A DNA stretch of 34,253 nucleotides from UBA4615 sp044342535 (GTDB lineage Bacteria; Pseudomonadota; Gammaproteobacteria; Burkholderiales; Burkholderiaceae_E): positions 1 through 34,253 of the forward strand of contig JBIIPQ010000009.1 of the NCBI GenBank assembly GCA_044342535.1. The letters are read 5' to 3'. Within the stretch, counting starts at the first letter, position 1; each line of letters begins with the position of its first letter. The position numbers and the translations under genes were made by a program. Shown here piece after piece: positions 15,461 to 23,643 of the stretch. A model generated the notes under the pieces. That model had not been told where the DNA came from. It ran no database searches and saw nothing but the letters and a program-made list of their open reading frames with translations.

Positions 15461-16885
15461 TCACTTCGACGCGGGCTTGGCCGGCTCCTTGGAGTCGGCG
15501 GCGGCCACGGTGTCCTTCTTGGCGACCTGCACCGGCTGGCCCTTCAGGTGGTTCATCGCCTGCTGGAGCTGGTAGTCGTCGGGGGCACCGAACTCGATCG
15601 GCTTGCGGTCGCGCAGCTTCTCGTTGACCTGGTCTCCGGGCTTCGGCACCGAGGGCTTGTCTTCCTTGTCCTTGTTGTTCGACAGGTGACGGGTGAGGTC
15701 GGCCTCGCGGACGCGGAACTGGGAGATGTCGCCGTCGGGTGTTTCCTCGACGAAGAAGTCCGGGGTGATGCCCTTGGCCTGGATGGAGCGGCCGGCCGGC
15801 GTGAAGTAGCGGGCCGTGGTCAGCTTGATCGCAGTGTTGTTGGTCAGCGGCAGGATCGACTGCACCGAGCCCTTGCCGAAGGTCTGCGTGCCGATCACGA
15901 CCGCGCGCTTGTGGTCCTGCAGCGCGCCCGCGACGATCTCGGAGGCCGAAGCGGAACCGGCGTTGACCAGCACGACCATCGGCACGTTCTTCACCCAGCC
16001 CGGCAGCTTGGACAGGATGTCCTCACGGCTGCCGCGCATGTAGTCCTCGGGGCTGGCGATGTACTTGCGCTTGGCGTCCTCGGTGCGGCCGTCGGTGGAG
16101 ACGACCAGCGTCTTCTGCGGCAGGAAGGCCGCCGACACGCCGACCGCTCCGTGCAGCAGGCCGCCCGGGTCGTTGCGCAGGTCGAGGACCAGGCCCTTGA
16201 TGGGGCCCGACTTGTCGAGCGTGCCCAGGTGCCGGACCATGTTGTCGACGGTCATCTCCTGGAACTGGGTCAGGCGCACGTAGCCGTAGCCCGGCTCGAT
16301 GACCTTGGAGCGGACCGACTGGACGCGGATCACGTCGCGCACCAGCGTCACGACGATCGGGCGCGACTCGCCCTTGCGGCTCAGCGTCAGCGTCACCTGG
16401 CTCTTCGGCTTGCCCCGCATCAGCTTGACCGCGTCATTGAGCGGCATGCCCTTGGTGGGCTTCTCGTCGATCTTGATGATCAGGTCGCCCGACTTGACGC
16501 CGGCACGGAAGGCCGGGGTGTCCTCGATCGGGGAGACCACCTTGACGAAGCCGTCCTCGGTGCCGACCTCGATGCCCAGGCCGCCGAACTCGCCCTGGGT
16601 GCCGACCTGCAGTTCCTTGAAGGCGTCGGCGTCGAGGAACGCGGAGTGCGGATCCAGGCCGGTGACCATGCCGCTGATCGCTTCCTGGATCAGCTTCTTG
16701 TCCTCGACCGGCTCGACGTAGAACGCCTTGATGGCGCCGAAGACATCGCTGAACTGCCTGAGGTCCTCGAGCGGGAGCGCGGAGCGCGCGTCGCGCTGCG
16801 CCACCGCGGTGACGCCGAGACTGATCAGGACGCCGGCAACGGCGCCGGCGCTGAGAAGGGCTAGGGGTTTGAACTTGGTGTTCAT
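15461..16885 (-). CDS. ctpA: S41-family C-terminal processing protease
   Basis: This periplasmic protease cleaves exported or cell-wall-associated proteins near their C-termini. The 474-residue chain begins with an uncleaved-looking signal anchor (residues 5-29). A PDZ domain occupies about 95-175 with GEFGGLGIEV. The S41 protease domain follows, with LDLRNDPGGLL near 234-244. The catalytic serine is probably Ser313 in NAGSASASEIVAG and the general base Lys338 in TFGKGSVQ, the usual 25 residues apart. The C-terminal 70 residues are Lys/Asp-rich and likely flexible. The start at 16885 was chosen at the Met before the signal anchor; the 76 codons upstream look non-coding. The gpmA–ctpA–moeB order is one I associate with betaproteobacteria. 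Confidence 0.93.
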   Translation of the reverse strand: MNTKFKPLALLSAGAVAGVLISLGVTAVAQRDARSALPLEDLRQFSDVFGAIKAFYVEPVEDKKLIQEAISGMVTGLDPHSAFLDADAFKELQVGTQGEFGGLGIEVGTEDGFVKVVSPIEDTPAFRAGVKSGDLIIKIDEKPTKGMPLNDAVKLMRGKPKSQVTLTLSRKGESRPIVVTLVRDVIRVQSVRSKVIEPGYGYVRLTQFQEMTVDNMVRHLGTLDKSGPIKGLVLDLRNDPGGLLHGAVGVSAAFLPQKTLVVSTDGRTEDAKRKYIASPEDYMRGSREDILSKLPGWVKNVPMVVLVNAGSASASEIVAGALQDHKRAVVIGTQTFGKGSVQSILPLTNNTAIKLTTARYFTPAGRSIQAKGITPDFFVEETPDGDISQFRVREADLTRHLSNNKDKEDKPSVPKPGDQVNEKLRDRKPIEFGAPDDYQLQQAMNHLKGQPVQVAKKDTVAAADSKEPAKPASK

Positions 16886-16959
16886 TTCGAGGGCGCCGAC
16901 GTGGCAGGCCGCTGGCCCGAATGCGGGCGCCAGACCGGGGTTGCCACCTTTACGGACCG

Positions 16960-16987
16960 AGTATACGCATGCGCGCACGGCTTGAAA
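16960..16987 (-). promoter_or_regulatory. ctpA: Putative ctpA promoter
   Basis: On the minus strand TATACT (16965-16960) is a five-of-six -10 match. TTTCAA (16987-16982) lies 16 bp upstream as a weak -35. The resulting leader would be about 70 nt. Confidence 0.45.
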
Positions 16988-17012
16988 GGCGGCCGTGCAG
17001 GCAGGGTGGGGG

Positions 17013-17046
17013 AAAACCCGTCCCCCGCCGATCGGCGGGGGACGGG
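17013..17046 (-). terminator. gpmA: Intrinsic terminator of gpmA, a perfect 30-bp palindrome plus T4
   Basis: Positions 17017-17046 form a perfect palindrome of two 15-base arms centred on GATC (17030-17033). On the minus strand it is followed directly by TTTT (17016-17013). The folded RNA would have an 11-13-bp GC-rich stem and a tight loop. A second smaller hairpin (17125-17145) covers the gpmA stop codon. Confidence 0.85.
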
Positions 17047-17124
17047 GCGACGCTGGGCGGTCGGGGCCGGGCTCAGGCCGGTTTGACCGCAGTGCGCCGC
17101 AGGCATGCGGCACTCGCTTCGCCG

Positions 17125-17145
17125 GAGGCGAGCAGTGCTCGCCTC
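17125..17145. repeat. 9-bp stem overlapping the gpmA stop
   Basis: GAGGCGAGC (17125-17133) and GCTCGCCTC (17137-17145) pair across a 3-nt loop and cover the last gpmA codons. Any role in mRNA stability or read-through is inferred. Confidence 0.5.
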
Positions 17146-17896
17146 AACCCCGGCTCCGCCCCTGCGCCGCCACCGCCGCCATCGCCGCCTCGATCTCCGC
17201 CTGGTCGCCCAGGTAACGCCGCGAGATCGGGCGCAGCGCGTCGTCGAGCTCGTAGACGAGGGGTCGGGCGGTCGGGATGTTCATCGCGACGATGTCGTCC
17301 TCGGACATGCCGTCGAGGTGCTTGACCAGCGCGCGCAGCGAGTTCCCGTGCGCGGCGACCACCACCTTGCGGCCGAGCCGGATCGACGGGGCGATCGACT
17401 CGTTCCAGAACGGCACGACCCGCGCCACCGTGTCCGCCAGGCACTCGGTGCGCGGGATGTCCTCCGGGCGCAGCCGCGCGTAGCGCGGGTCGCCCTGGGC
17501 CTGGCGCGGGTCGCCCGCCGGCAGCGGCTCGGGCGCGATGCCGTATGCGCGGCGCCAGATCAGCACCTGCTCGTCGCCGTACTGCGCAGCCGTCTCGGCC
17601 TTGTTCAGGCCCTGCAGCGCGCCGTAATGGCGCTCGTTGAGGCGCCAGGAATGCACCACCGGCAGCCACATCAGGTCCATCTCGTCGAGCACCGTCCAGA
17701 GCGTGCGGATCGCCCGGCGCAGCACCGACGTGTAGCAGAGGTCGAAGCTGAAGCCCTCGGCGCGGAGCAGCTCGCCGGCGCGGCGCGCCTCGGCGAGCCC
17801 GTTGGGCGTCAGATCGATGTCGGTCCAGCCGGTGAACCGGTTCTCCAGGTTCCACTGGCTCTCGCCGTGGCGAAGCAGCACGAGGGTGTAGGTCAT
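17144..17896 (-). CDS. gpmA: 2,3-bisphosphoglycerate-dependent phosphoglycerate mutase
   Basis: GpmA interconverts 3- and 2-phosphoglycerate in glycolysis and gluconeogenesis. The 250-residue length is that of the cofactor-dependent enzyme. The phospho-accepting His10 is in LLRHGESQWN. The segments NRFTGWTDIDLTPNG, SWRLNERHYGALQGLNK and VVAAHGNSLRALVKHLDG follow the family exactly. The second catalytic His is in AAHGNS. It is divergent from the rhodanese gene across 63 bp and ends in a strong terminator. Confidence 0.96.
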   Translation of the reverse strand: MTYTLVLLRHGESQWNLENRFTGWTDIDLTPNGLAEARRAGELLRAEGFSFDLCYTSVLRRAIRTLWTVLDEMDLMWLPVVHSWRLNERHYGALQGLNKAETAAQYGDEQVLIWRRAYGIAPEPLPAGDPRQAQGDPRYARLRPEDIPRTECLADTVARVVPFWNESIAPSIRLGRKVVVAAHGNSLRALVKHLDGMSEDDIVAMNIPTARPLVYELDDALRPISRRYLGDQAEIEAAMAAVAAQGRSRG

Positions 17897-17922
17897 GGCA
17901 AGGAGTGGGTTGGTCGCGGTCT

Positions 17923-17945
17923 ATTCTATAATTTTGGGTTAACCC
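17923..17945. promoter_or_regulatory. Divergent promoter region with GGGTTAACCC palindrome
   Basis: TATAAT (17927-17932) is a perfect -10 for the rhodanese–grxC–secB direction, though no good -35 precedes it at 16-18 bp. On the minus strand TAGAAT (17928-17923) could serve gpmA. The 10-bp palindrome GGGTTAACCC (17936-17945) would sit at the plus-strand transcription start and between the minus-strand boxes, so it is a possible shared operator. Confidence 0.55.
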
Positions 17946-17959
17946 TTCCAGGCCACGCC

Positions 17960-18364
17960 GTGGATTTCGTCCTCCAGAACATCTTCCTGATCGTCATCGC
18001 GTTCGTTTCGGGCGCGATGCTGCTGTGGCCGCTGGTCACCCGGCAGCTCGCCGGAGCGACCGTCGGCACGCTGCAGGCGACCCGCCTGATCAACGACGGG
18101 GCGGTGATCCTCGACGTGCGCGAGCCCGCCGAGTACGCCGCCGGCCACCTGGCCAACAGCCGGAACATCCCCACCGCCGAGATCGACAAGCGGGCGGCCG
18201 AACTGCCTGCAGGCAAGGCGGTCGTGGTCGTCTGCGCGAGCGGCTCGCGCTCGGCGCGCGCGGCCTCGGCGCTGCGCAAGGCCGGCCGCGCCGACGTGTT
18301 CTGCCTCGACGGCGGCCTGTCGGCCTGGCAGCAGGCCGGACTGCCCGTCGTCAAGAAATCCTGA
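17960..18364 (+). CDS. Membrane-anchored single-domain rhodanese
   Basis: This 134-residue protein has one N-terminal membrane helix (about residues 7-27) and one rhodanese domain. The active loop is CASGSRSA with the persulfide-forming Cys92. LDVREPAEYAAGHLANSRNIP precedes it as two adjacent parts of the domain start. It probably transfers sulfur or handles thiols at the inner membrane. The GTG at 17960 was chosen because it begins the hydrophobic anchor about 20 nt after the expected transcription start; earlier codons lie in the promoter. grxC follows 16 bp downstream. Physiological substrate unknown. Confidence 0.85.
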   Translation: MDFVLQNIFLIVIAFVSGAMLLWPLVTRQLAGATVGTLQATRLINDGAVILDVREPAEYAAGHLANSRNIPTAEIDKRAAELPAGKAVVVVCASGSRSARAASALRKAGRADVFCLDGGLSAWQQAGLPVVKKS

Positions 18365-18380
18365 CCCGAGAGAGATACCG

Positions 18381-18641
18381 ATGAGCGCCAAGGTCACGAT
18401 GTACTGCACGGCGGTGTGCCCCTACTGCATCCGCGCCGAGTCGCTGCTGCGCCAGCGCGGCGTGGCCGACATCGACAAGATCCGCATCGACGAGGAGCCC
18501 GCCCGGCGCGACGCGATGATCGCGCGCACCGGCCGGCGCACCGTGCCCCAGATCTACATCGGCGAGACCCACGTCGGCGGCTGCGACGACCTGCAGGCGC
18601 TCGATCGCGCCGGCGGCCTGCTGCCGCTGCTGCAGGCCTGA
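18381..18641 (+). CDS. grxC: Glutaredoxin 3
   Basis: This small cytoplasmic glutathione-dependent disulfide reductase has 86 residues. The dithiol active site is CPYC at residues 13-16. TVPQIYIGETHVGGCDDL carries the cis-Pro and the glutathione-binding GGCDD motif. A GAGAGAG purine stretch precedes the ATG. It sits between rhodanese and secB, a common arrangement in proteobacteria. Confidence 0.95.
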   Translation: MSAKVTMYCTAVCPYCIRAESLLRQRGVADIDKIRIDEEPARRDAMIARTGRRTVPQIYIGETHVGGCDDLQALDRAGGLLPLLQA

Positions 18642-18694
18642 GCCGTCCCACCCCTCAGCGGTTCCACCCCACTTCACCCCAAGGATCCCGTTTC

Positions 18695-19180
18695 ATGAGC
18701 GATGCCAATCAGCCGGTCTTCCAGATCCAGCGCATGTACCTGAAGGACCTGTCGCTCGAGATTCCCGGCGCACCGAGGATCTTCCTCGAGCAGCAGGCGC
18801 CCGCGGTCGAGATCGCGATCGACTCCAGCCACGAGGCGCTGACCGAGTCGATCCACGAGGTGACGGTGCTGGCCACGGTCACCACCAAGATCGGCGCCGA
18901 CAAGATCGTGTTCCTGGTCGAGGCCAAGCAGGCCGGCATCTTCGACATCCGGAACATCCCGGTCGAGCAGATGCCGGTCGTCATCAATGTCGTCTGCCCG
19001 AACGTCATCTACCCGTACCTGCGCGCGAACATCGCCGATATCGTCTCGCGGGCCGGCTTCCCGCCGATCCACCTCGCCGAGATCAACTTCGAGGCGCTGT
19101 ACCAGCAGAAGATGCAGCAGCAGGCCGCCTCGGCGGCGGCCGACGGTCCGCAGATCATCGTGCCCGGCCGGGTCAACTGA
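18695..19180 (+). CDS. secB: Protein-export chaperone SecB
   Basis: SecB is a homotetrameric cytoplasmic chaperone that keeps preproteins unfolded and delivers them to SecA. The 161-residue chain shows FQIQRMYLKDLSLEIPGAP at the start, the acidic patch region in the middle, and CPNVIYPYLRANIADIVSRAGFPP, followed by LAEINFEALY (given as separate segments). A glutamine/alanine-rich tail follows. The ATG at 18695 is preceded by AAGGAT at 8-bp spacing. It is part of the grxC–secB–SH3–gpsA run. Confidence 0.96.
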   Translation: MSDANQPVFQIQRMYLKDLSLEIPGAPRIFLEQQAPAVEIAIDSSHEALTESIHEVTVLATVTTKIGADKIVFLVEAKQAGIFDIRNIPVEQMPVVINVVCPNVIYPYLRANIADIVSRAGFPPIHLAEINFEALYQQKMQQQAASAAADGPQIIVPGRVN

Positions 19181-19191
19181 GGGCCGGGGCG

Positions 19192-19650
19192 ATGCGCCGG
19201 TCCGCCGCCGTCGTCGCCCCGCTCGTCGCGGCGGCGCTCCTCGTGCCCGCCGCGGCCGCGCTCGCCGAGGTCCGCGGCGTCGCGGCGCCCGCGGTGCTGT
19301 ACGACGGTCCCTCGAAGCAGGCGCGCAAGCTGTTCGCCGCGCCGCGCGGGATGCCGCTCGAGGTCATCTCCACGCTCGGGCAGTGGGTCAAGGTGCGCGA
19401 CGTCGCCGGCGACGTCGTCTGGATCGAGCGGGCCGACCTCGGAGAGCGGCGCAGCGTCGTGACCGCGACGCTCGCCACCGTTCGCCGCGAACCTCAGGAC
19501 GCGGCGGCGGTCGTGCTGCAGGCCGACCGCGGCGTGCTGCTCGAGCTCGCCGACCCGGCCGCCGGCGAGTCGCCCGCCGGCTGGGTGCGCGTGCGGCACC
19601 GCGAGGGCGGCGCCGGCTTCGTGCGCGTCACCGAGGTCTGGGGCCTGTGA
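19192..19650 (+). CDS. Exported bacterial SH3-domain protein
   Basis: This 152-residue protein has a signal peptide (about residues 1-25, cleavage near ALAEV). Two bacterial SH3-like segments follow. The first contains AVLYDGPSKQARKLFAAPRG and VISTLGQWVKVRD; the second contains TATLATVRREP and GWVRVRHREGGAGFV. Such domains bind cell-wall peptides or partner proteins. It starts 11 bp after secB and ends 22 bp before gpsA, so it is in that operon. The partner is unknown. Confidence 0.82.
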   Translation: MRRSAAVVAPLVAAALLVPAAAALAEVRGVAAPAVLYDGPSKQARKLFAAPRGMPLEVISTLGQWVKVRDVAGDVVWIERADLGERRSVVTATLATVRREPQDAAAVVLQADRGVLLELADPAAGESPAGWVRVRHREGGAGFVRVTEVWGL

Positions 19651-19672
19651 GCGGGCCGGCCTGCCAGCCGTC

Positions 19673-20683
19673 ATGAAGCTCGCCGTGCTCGGCGCGGGCG
19701 CCTGGGGCACGGCCCTGGCGCGTCACGCGTCGGCGCGGCACGCGGTGAGCCTGTGGGTGCGTGACCCGGCGCAGGCCGCGGCCATCGACACCGCCCGCGA
19801 GAACGTCCGCTACCTGCCGGGCGTGCCGCTCGACGGGGCGATCTCGACGACTTCGGAGCTCGGTGTCGCGCTCGAGGGCGCCGACCTGATCGTGATCGCG
19901 ACCTCGGTCGCCGGCCTTCGGCCGGTGGCCGTCGCGCTCGCCGCCGCGCGGCCCGATGGGGCGCCGCCGGTGCTCTGGCTGTGCAAGGGCCTGGAGGCCG
20001 GCACCGGGCTGCTGCCCCACCAGGTGATGGCCGAGGCCTGGCCGGGCGTGGCCTGCGGCGCGCTGTCCGGCCCGAGCTTCGCGCAGGAGGTGGCCGCCGG
20101 CCTGCCGGTGGCGCTGACCGTCGCGTCGCTGCGTGCCGAGGTCGCCGCGGCAGCGCTCGAGGCCTTCCACCACGGTGCCGCCCGCATCTACCGCAGCGTC
20201 GACCTGGTCGGCGTCGAGGTGGCCGGCGCGCTGAAGAACATCATGGCCATCGCCACCGGCATCTCCGACGGCCTCGGGCTCGGCCTGAACGCGCGCGCGG
20301 CGCTGCTCACCCGGGGCCTGGCCGAGATCGGCCGCTTCGGCGCGGCGCTCGGCGCGCAGCCCGAGACCTTCATGGGGCTGGCCGGTGTCGGCGACCTTGT
20401 GCTCACCTGCACCGGCGACCTGTCGCGCAACCGGCGCGTGGGGCTGGCCCTCGGACGCAGCGAGACCCTCGAGGCGATCCTCGCGTCGCTCGGTCACGTC
20501 GCCGAGGGCGTGGCCTGCTGCGAGGCTGTGCGCCGCGCGGCGCGCCGGCTCGATGTCGAGCTGCCGATCACCGATGCGGTCGGGGCCGTGCTGTTCGAGG
20601 GCCGGGCCGCGCGCGACGCGGTTGCCGCGCTCCTCGCCCGCGAGCCCAAGGCCGAGTTCGTGCGCGAGCCTAAAGATGACTGA
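19673..20683 (+). CDS. gpsA: Glycerol-3-phosphate dehydrogenase [NAD(P)+]
   Basis: GpsA reduces dihydroxyacetone phosphate to sn-glycerol 3-phosphate for phospholipid synthesis. The 336-residue enzyme opens with the Rossmann motif VLGAGAWGTALA. Further segments are LWLCKGLEAGTG, ALSGPSFAQEVAAGLP, and GALKNIMAIATGISDGLGLG with the catalytic Lys. GLAGVGDLVLTCTGDLSRNR is the substrate-binding part. It follows secB and the SH3 gene, matching a common betaproteobacterial order. Confidence 0.96.
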   Translation: MKLAVLGAGAWGTALARHASARHAVSLWVRDPAQAAAIDTARENVRYLPGVPLDGAISTTSELGVALEGADLIVIATSVAGLRPVAVALAAARPDGAPPVLWLCKGLEAGTGLLPHQVMAEAWPGVACGALSGPSFAQEVAAGLPVALTVASLRAEVAAAALEAFHHGAARIYRSVDLVGVEVAGALKNIMAIATGISDGLGLGLNARAALLTRGLAEIGRFGAALGAQPETFMGLAGVGDLVLTCTGDLSRNRRVGLALGRSETLEAILASLGHVAEGVACCEAVRRAARRLDVELPITDAVGAVLFEGRAARDAVAALLAREPKAEFVREPKDD

Positions 20684-20737
20684 GCCCCGACCCTCCTGCC
20701 TCCGATCCCTCCCCTCCCGTTGCGGCGGAATTCCCCG

Positions 20738-21349
20738 ATGAGCGTCTCCGAGCCGTCCCGTCCGTTCAGCGTCTGCGTGTTCTGCGGGGCCCGTCCCGGG
20801 TCCGATCCGCGCTTCCTCGAGATCGCCCGCCGCGCCGGCGCGCTGCTCGCGGCCTGCGGCGCCACCGTCGTCTACGGCGGCGGCAGCGTCGGCATGATGG
20901 GCGCGCTCGCCGATGCCGCGCTCGCCGAGGGCGGCGAGGTGCTCGGCGTGATCCCGGCGGTGCTGATGAACCGCGAGGTCGGGCACCGCGGGCTCTCGCG
21001 CCTGGAGGTGGTCGCCGACATGCAGGTGCGCAAGCAGCGCATGATCGAGCTGTCCGACGCCTTCCTCACGCTGCCCGGCGGCCTGGGCACGCTCGACGAG
21101 CTGTTCGAGGTGCTGACGCTGCGCCAGCTCGGCGAGCACGCCAAGCCGATCGTCGTGGTCAGCGACGCCGGCTACTTCGATGCGCTGGCGGCCAGCCTGC
21201 GGGCCTTCGTCGGCCACGGGCTGGCGGGCGAGCGCGACGTGGCCGCCCTGGAGCTGTTTCCGACGCTCGAGGCGGCGCTCGCCCGGCTGGGCCTCGCGAC
21301 CTCCCCCGCAGTGCGCACCGCGCCGGTCTCGTCCGGCTCGGCCGCCTGA
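20738..21349 (+). CDS. LOG-family (TIGR00730-type) nucleotide phosphoribohydrolase
   Basis: Members of this family hydrolyse nucleoside monophosphates at the N-glycosidic bond; some release cytokinins. The 203-residue protein shows CVFCGARPGSDP, VYGGGSVGMMGALADAAL, the paired-arginine segment MQVRKQRMIELSDAF and the signature LPGGLGTLDELFEVLTLRQLG. The ATG at 20738 was chosen over a TTG at 20720 because homology begins at the second option. Spacing to gpsA is 54 bp of C-rich DNA. Whether it acts on AMP or on cytokinin precursors is open. Confidence 0.88.
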   Translation: MSVSEPSRPFSVCVFCGARPGSDPRFLEIARRAGALLAACGATVVYGGGSVGMMGALADAALAEGGEVLGVIPAVLMNREVGHRGLSRLEVVADMQVRKQRMIELSDAFLTLPGGLGTLDELFEVLTLRQLGEHAKPIVVVSDAGYFDALAASLRAFVGHGLAGERDVAALELFPTLEAALARLGLATSPAVRTAPVSSGSAA

Positions 21350-21382
21350 TTCCGAACCCCCCCACACCGGACCCCTCACGCC

Positions 21383-22096
21383 ATGCCCTTCGACCCGACG
21401 ACCCGTCACCAGCCCTGCCGCGACGCCGACGAGGCGATCGTCACCCGCCAGTCGATCCGTGCGTTCCTGCCCACGCCGGTGCCGCGCGAGACCGTCGAGG
21501 ACATCCTTCGGGTGGCCGCGCGCGCGCCCTCGGGCACCAACATCCAGCCGTGGAAGGTGCATGTCGTCGCGGGCGAGACGCGGACCGAGCTGACGCGGCG
21601 CGTGCTGGCCGCCTTCGACGACCCCGAGGAGGCGAAGCGCCACACGCGCGAGTACGCCTACTACCCGGAGAAGTGGGTGTCGCCCTTCATCGACCGGCGC
21701 CGCAAGATCGGCTGGGACATGTACGGGCTGCTCGGCATCGGCAAGGGCGACTTCGAGAAGACGCACCGGCAGCACGGACGCAACTACGAGTTCTTCGGTG
21801 CGCCGGTCGGGCTGATGATCACGATGGACCGCAGCATGGAGCGCGGCAGCCTGGTCGACTGCGGCATGTTCCTGCAGGCGCTGATGACCGCGGCGCGTGC
21901 GCGCGGCCTCGACACCTGCCCGCAGGCGGCGTGGCTGGAGTACCACCGGATCATCGCCGAGGTGATCGGCATGCCGGCCAACGAGACGCTGGTCTGCGGG
22001 ATGTCGCTCGGCTACGCGGATCCCGACGCGAAGATCAATACGCTGCAGACCGAGCGCGAGCCGGTGTCGGGGTTCGCGACCTTCCAGGGGTTCTGA
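21383..22096 (+). CDS. Nitroreductase-family flavoprotein
   Basis: FMN-dependent oxidoreductases of this family reduce nitro groups, quinones or related compounds with NAD(P)H. The 237-residue protein has the opening VTRQSIRAFLPTPVP, the FMN-binding APSGTNIQPWKVHVV and the late VCGMSLGYADPDAKIN. The YPEKWVSPFIDRRRKIGWDM insert is common in the PnbA-like subgroup. A thioesterase-like gene begins 8 bp after its stop. Substrate unknown. Confidence 0.9.
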   Translation: MPFDPTTRHQPCRDADEAIVTRQSIRAFLPTPVPRETVEDILRVAARAPSGTNIQPWKVHVVAGETRTELTRRVLAAFDDPEEAKRHTREYAYYPEKWVSPFIDRRRKIGWDMYGLLGIGKGDFEKTHRQHGRNYEFFGAPVGLMITMDRSMERGSLVDCGMFLQALMTAARARGLDTCPQAAWLEYHRIIAEVIGMPANETLVCGMSLGYADPDAKINTLQTEREPVSGFATFQGF

Positions 22097-22104
22097 GGGC
22101 GCGG

Positions 22105-22527
22105 ATGAGCGAGGCCGCCACCCCGCCCGAAGGCTGGACGAAGCACGACCGCACCAGCCCGCTGACCGCGCCCTGGGAGCCGATCTGGGCGCGGCGGGCC
22201 GAGCGTGCGCTCGCGCTCGCGGTCGAGGTCCGCGAGCCGCACTGCAACTCGCGCGGCCTCGCGCACGGCGGGCTGATCTGCGCGCTCGCCGACAACGCGA
22301 TGGGCCTGTCCGCGGGGGTGGCCGCCCGCGCCGACGGCCTCGATGCGAAGGCCGCGGTGACGGTCTCGCTGAGCGTCGACTTCGTAGATGCCGCACGCCC
22401 CGGCGACCTGCTCGAGGTCCGTCCGGCGGTGCTGCGCGTCGGCCGTTCGCTGGCCTTCGTCGAGTGCCACGTGGTCGCCGGCGACCGCGTGATCGCGCGC
22501 GGCAGCGCGACCTTCAAGATGGGCTGA
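22105..22527 (+). CDS. PaaI-like hotdog-fold thioesterase
   Basis: This 140-residue hotdog-fold protein probably hydrolyses an acyl-CoA thioester. The diagnostic segment is CNSRGLAHGGLICALADNAM, matching the N-x-x-G-x-x-HGG pattern of PaaI-type enzymes. VTVSLSVDFVDAARPGDLLEV and the closing GSATFKMG are also typical. It starts 8 bp after the nitroreductase stop and is convergent with the MetX-like gene 20 bp away. A short GCCCG-AG-CGGGC repeat lies between them. Confidence 0.88.
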   Translation: MSEAATPPEGWTKHDRTSPLTAPWEPIWARRAERALALAVEVREPHCNSRGLAHGGLICALADNAMGLSAGVAARADGLDAKAAVTVSLSVDFVDAARPGDLLEVRPAVLRVGRSLAFVECHVVAGDRVIARGSATFKMG

Positions 22528-22547
22528 ACGTACCGGCCCGAGCGGGC

Positions 22548-23603
<1,056 letters not shown>

Positions 23604-23607
23604 GGTC

Positions 23608-23625
23608 GCGTTCCCGCGGGAACGC
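23608..23625. repeat. 18-bp perfect palindrome, copy 2 of the shared core
   Basis: GCGTTCCCGCGGGAACGC is a perfect palindrome whose 16-bp core (23609-23624) is identical to that at 11555-11570. It lies 4 bp upstream of the GTG of the MetX-like gene, where a ribosome binding site would be. The RNA could fold into a hairpin there. Confidence 0.75.
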
Positions 23626-23643
23626 CGGCGCGGCCCGACACCC

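Noticed and set aside
19628..22396. A 922-codon open frame on the minus strand opposite gpsA, the LOG gene and the nitroreductase
   Set aside because: It lies antisense to three well-supported genes. Its product is Arg/His/Gly/Ala-rich without motifs, which is typical of a GC-rich shadow frame.
22536..22547. GCCCG-AG-CGGGC between the thioesterase and MetX-like genes as a terminator
   Set aside because: The stem is only five base pairs with a 2-nt spacer and has no T-tract.
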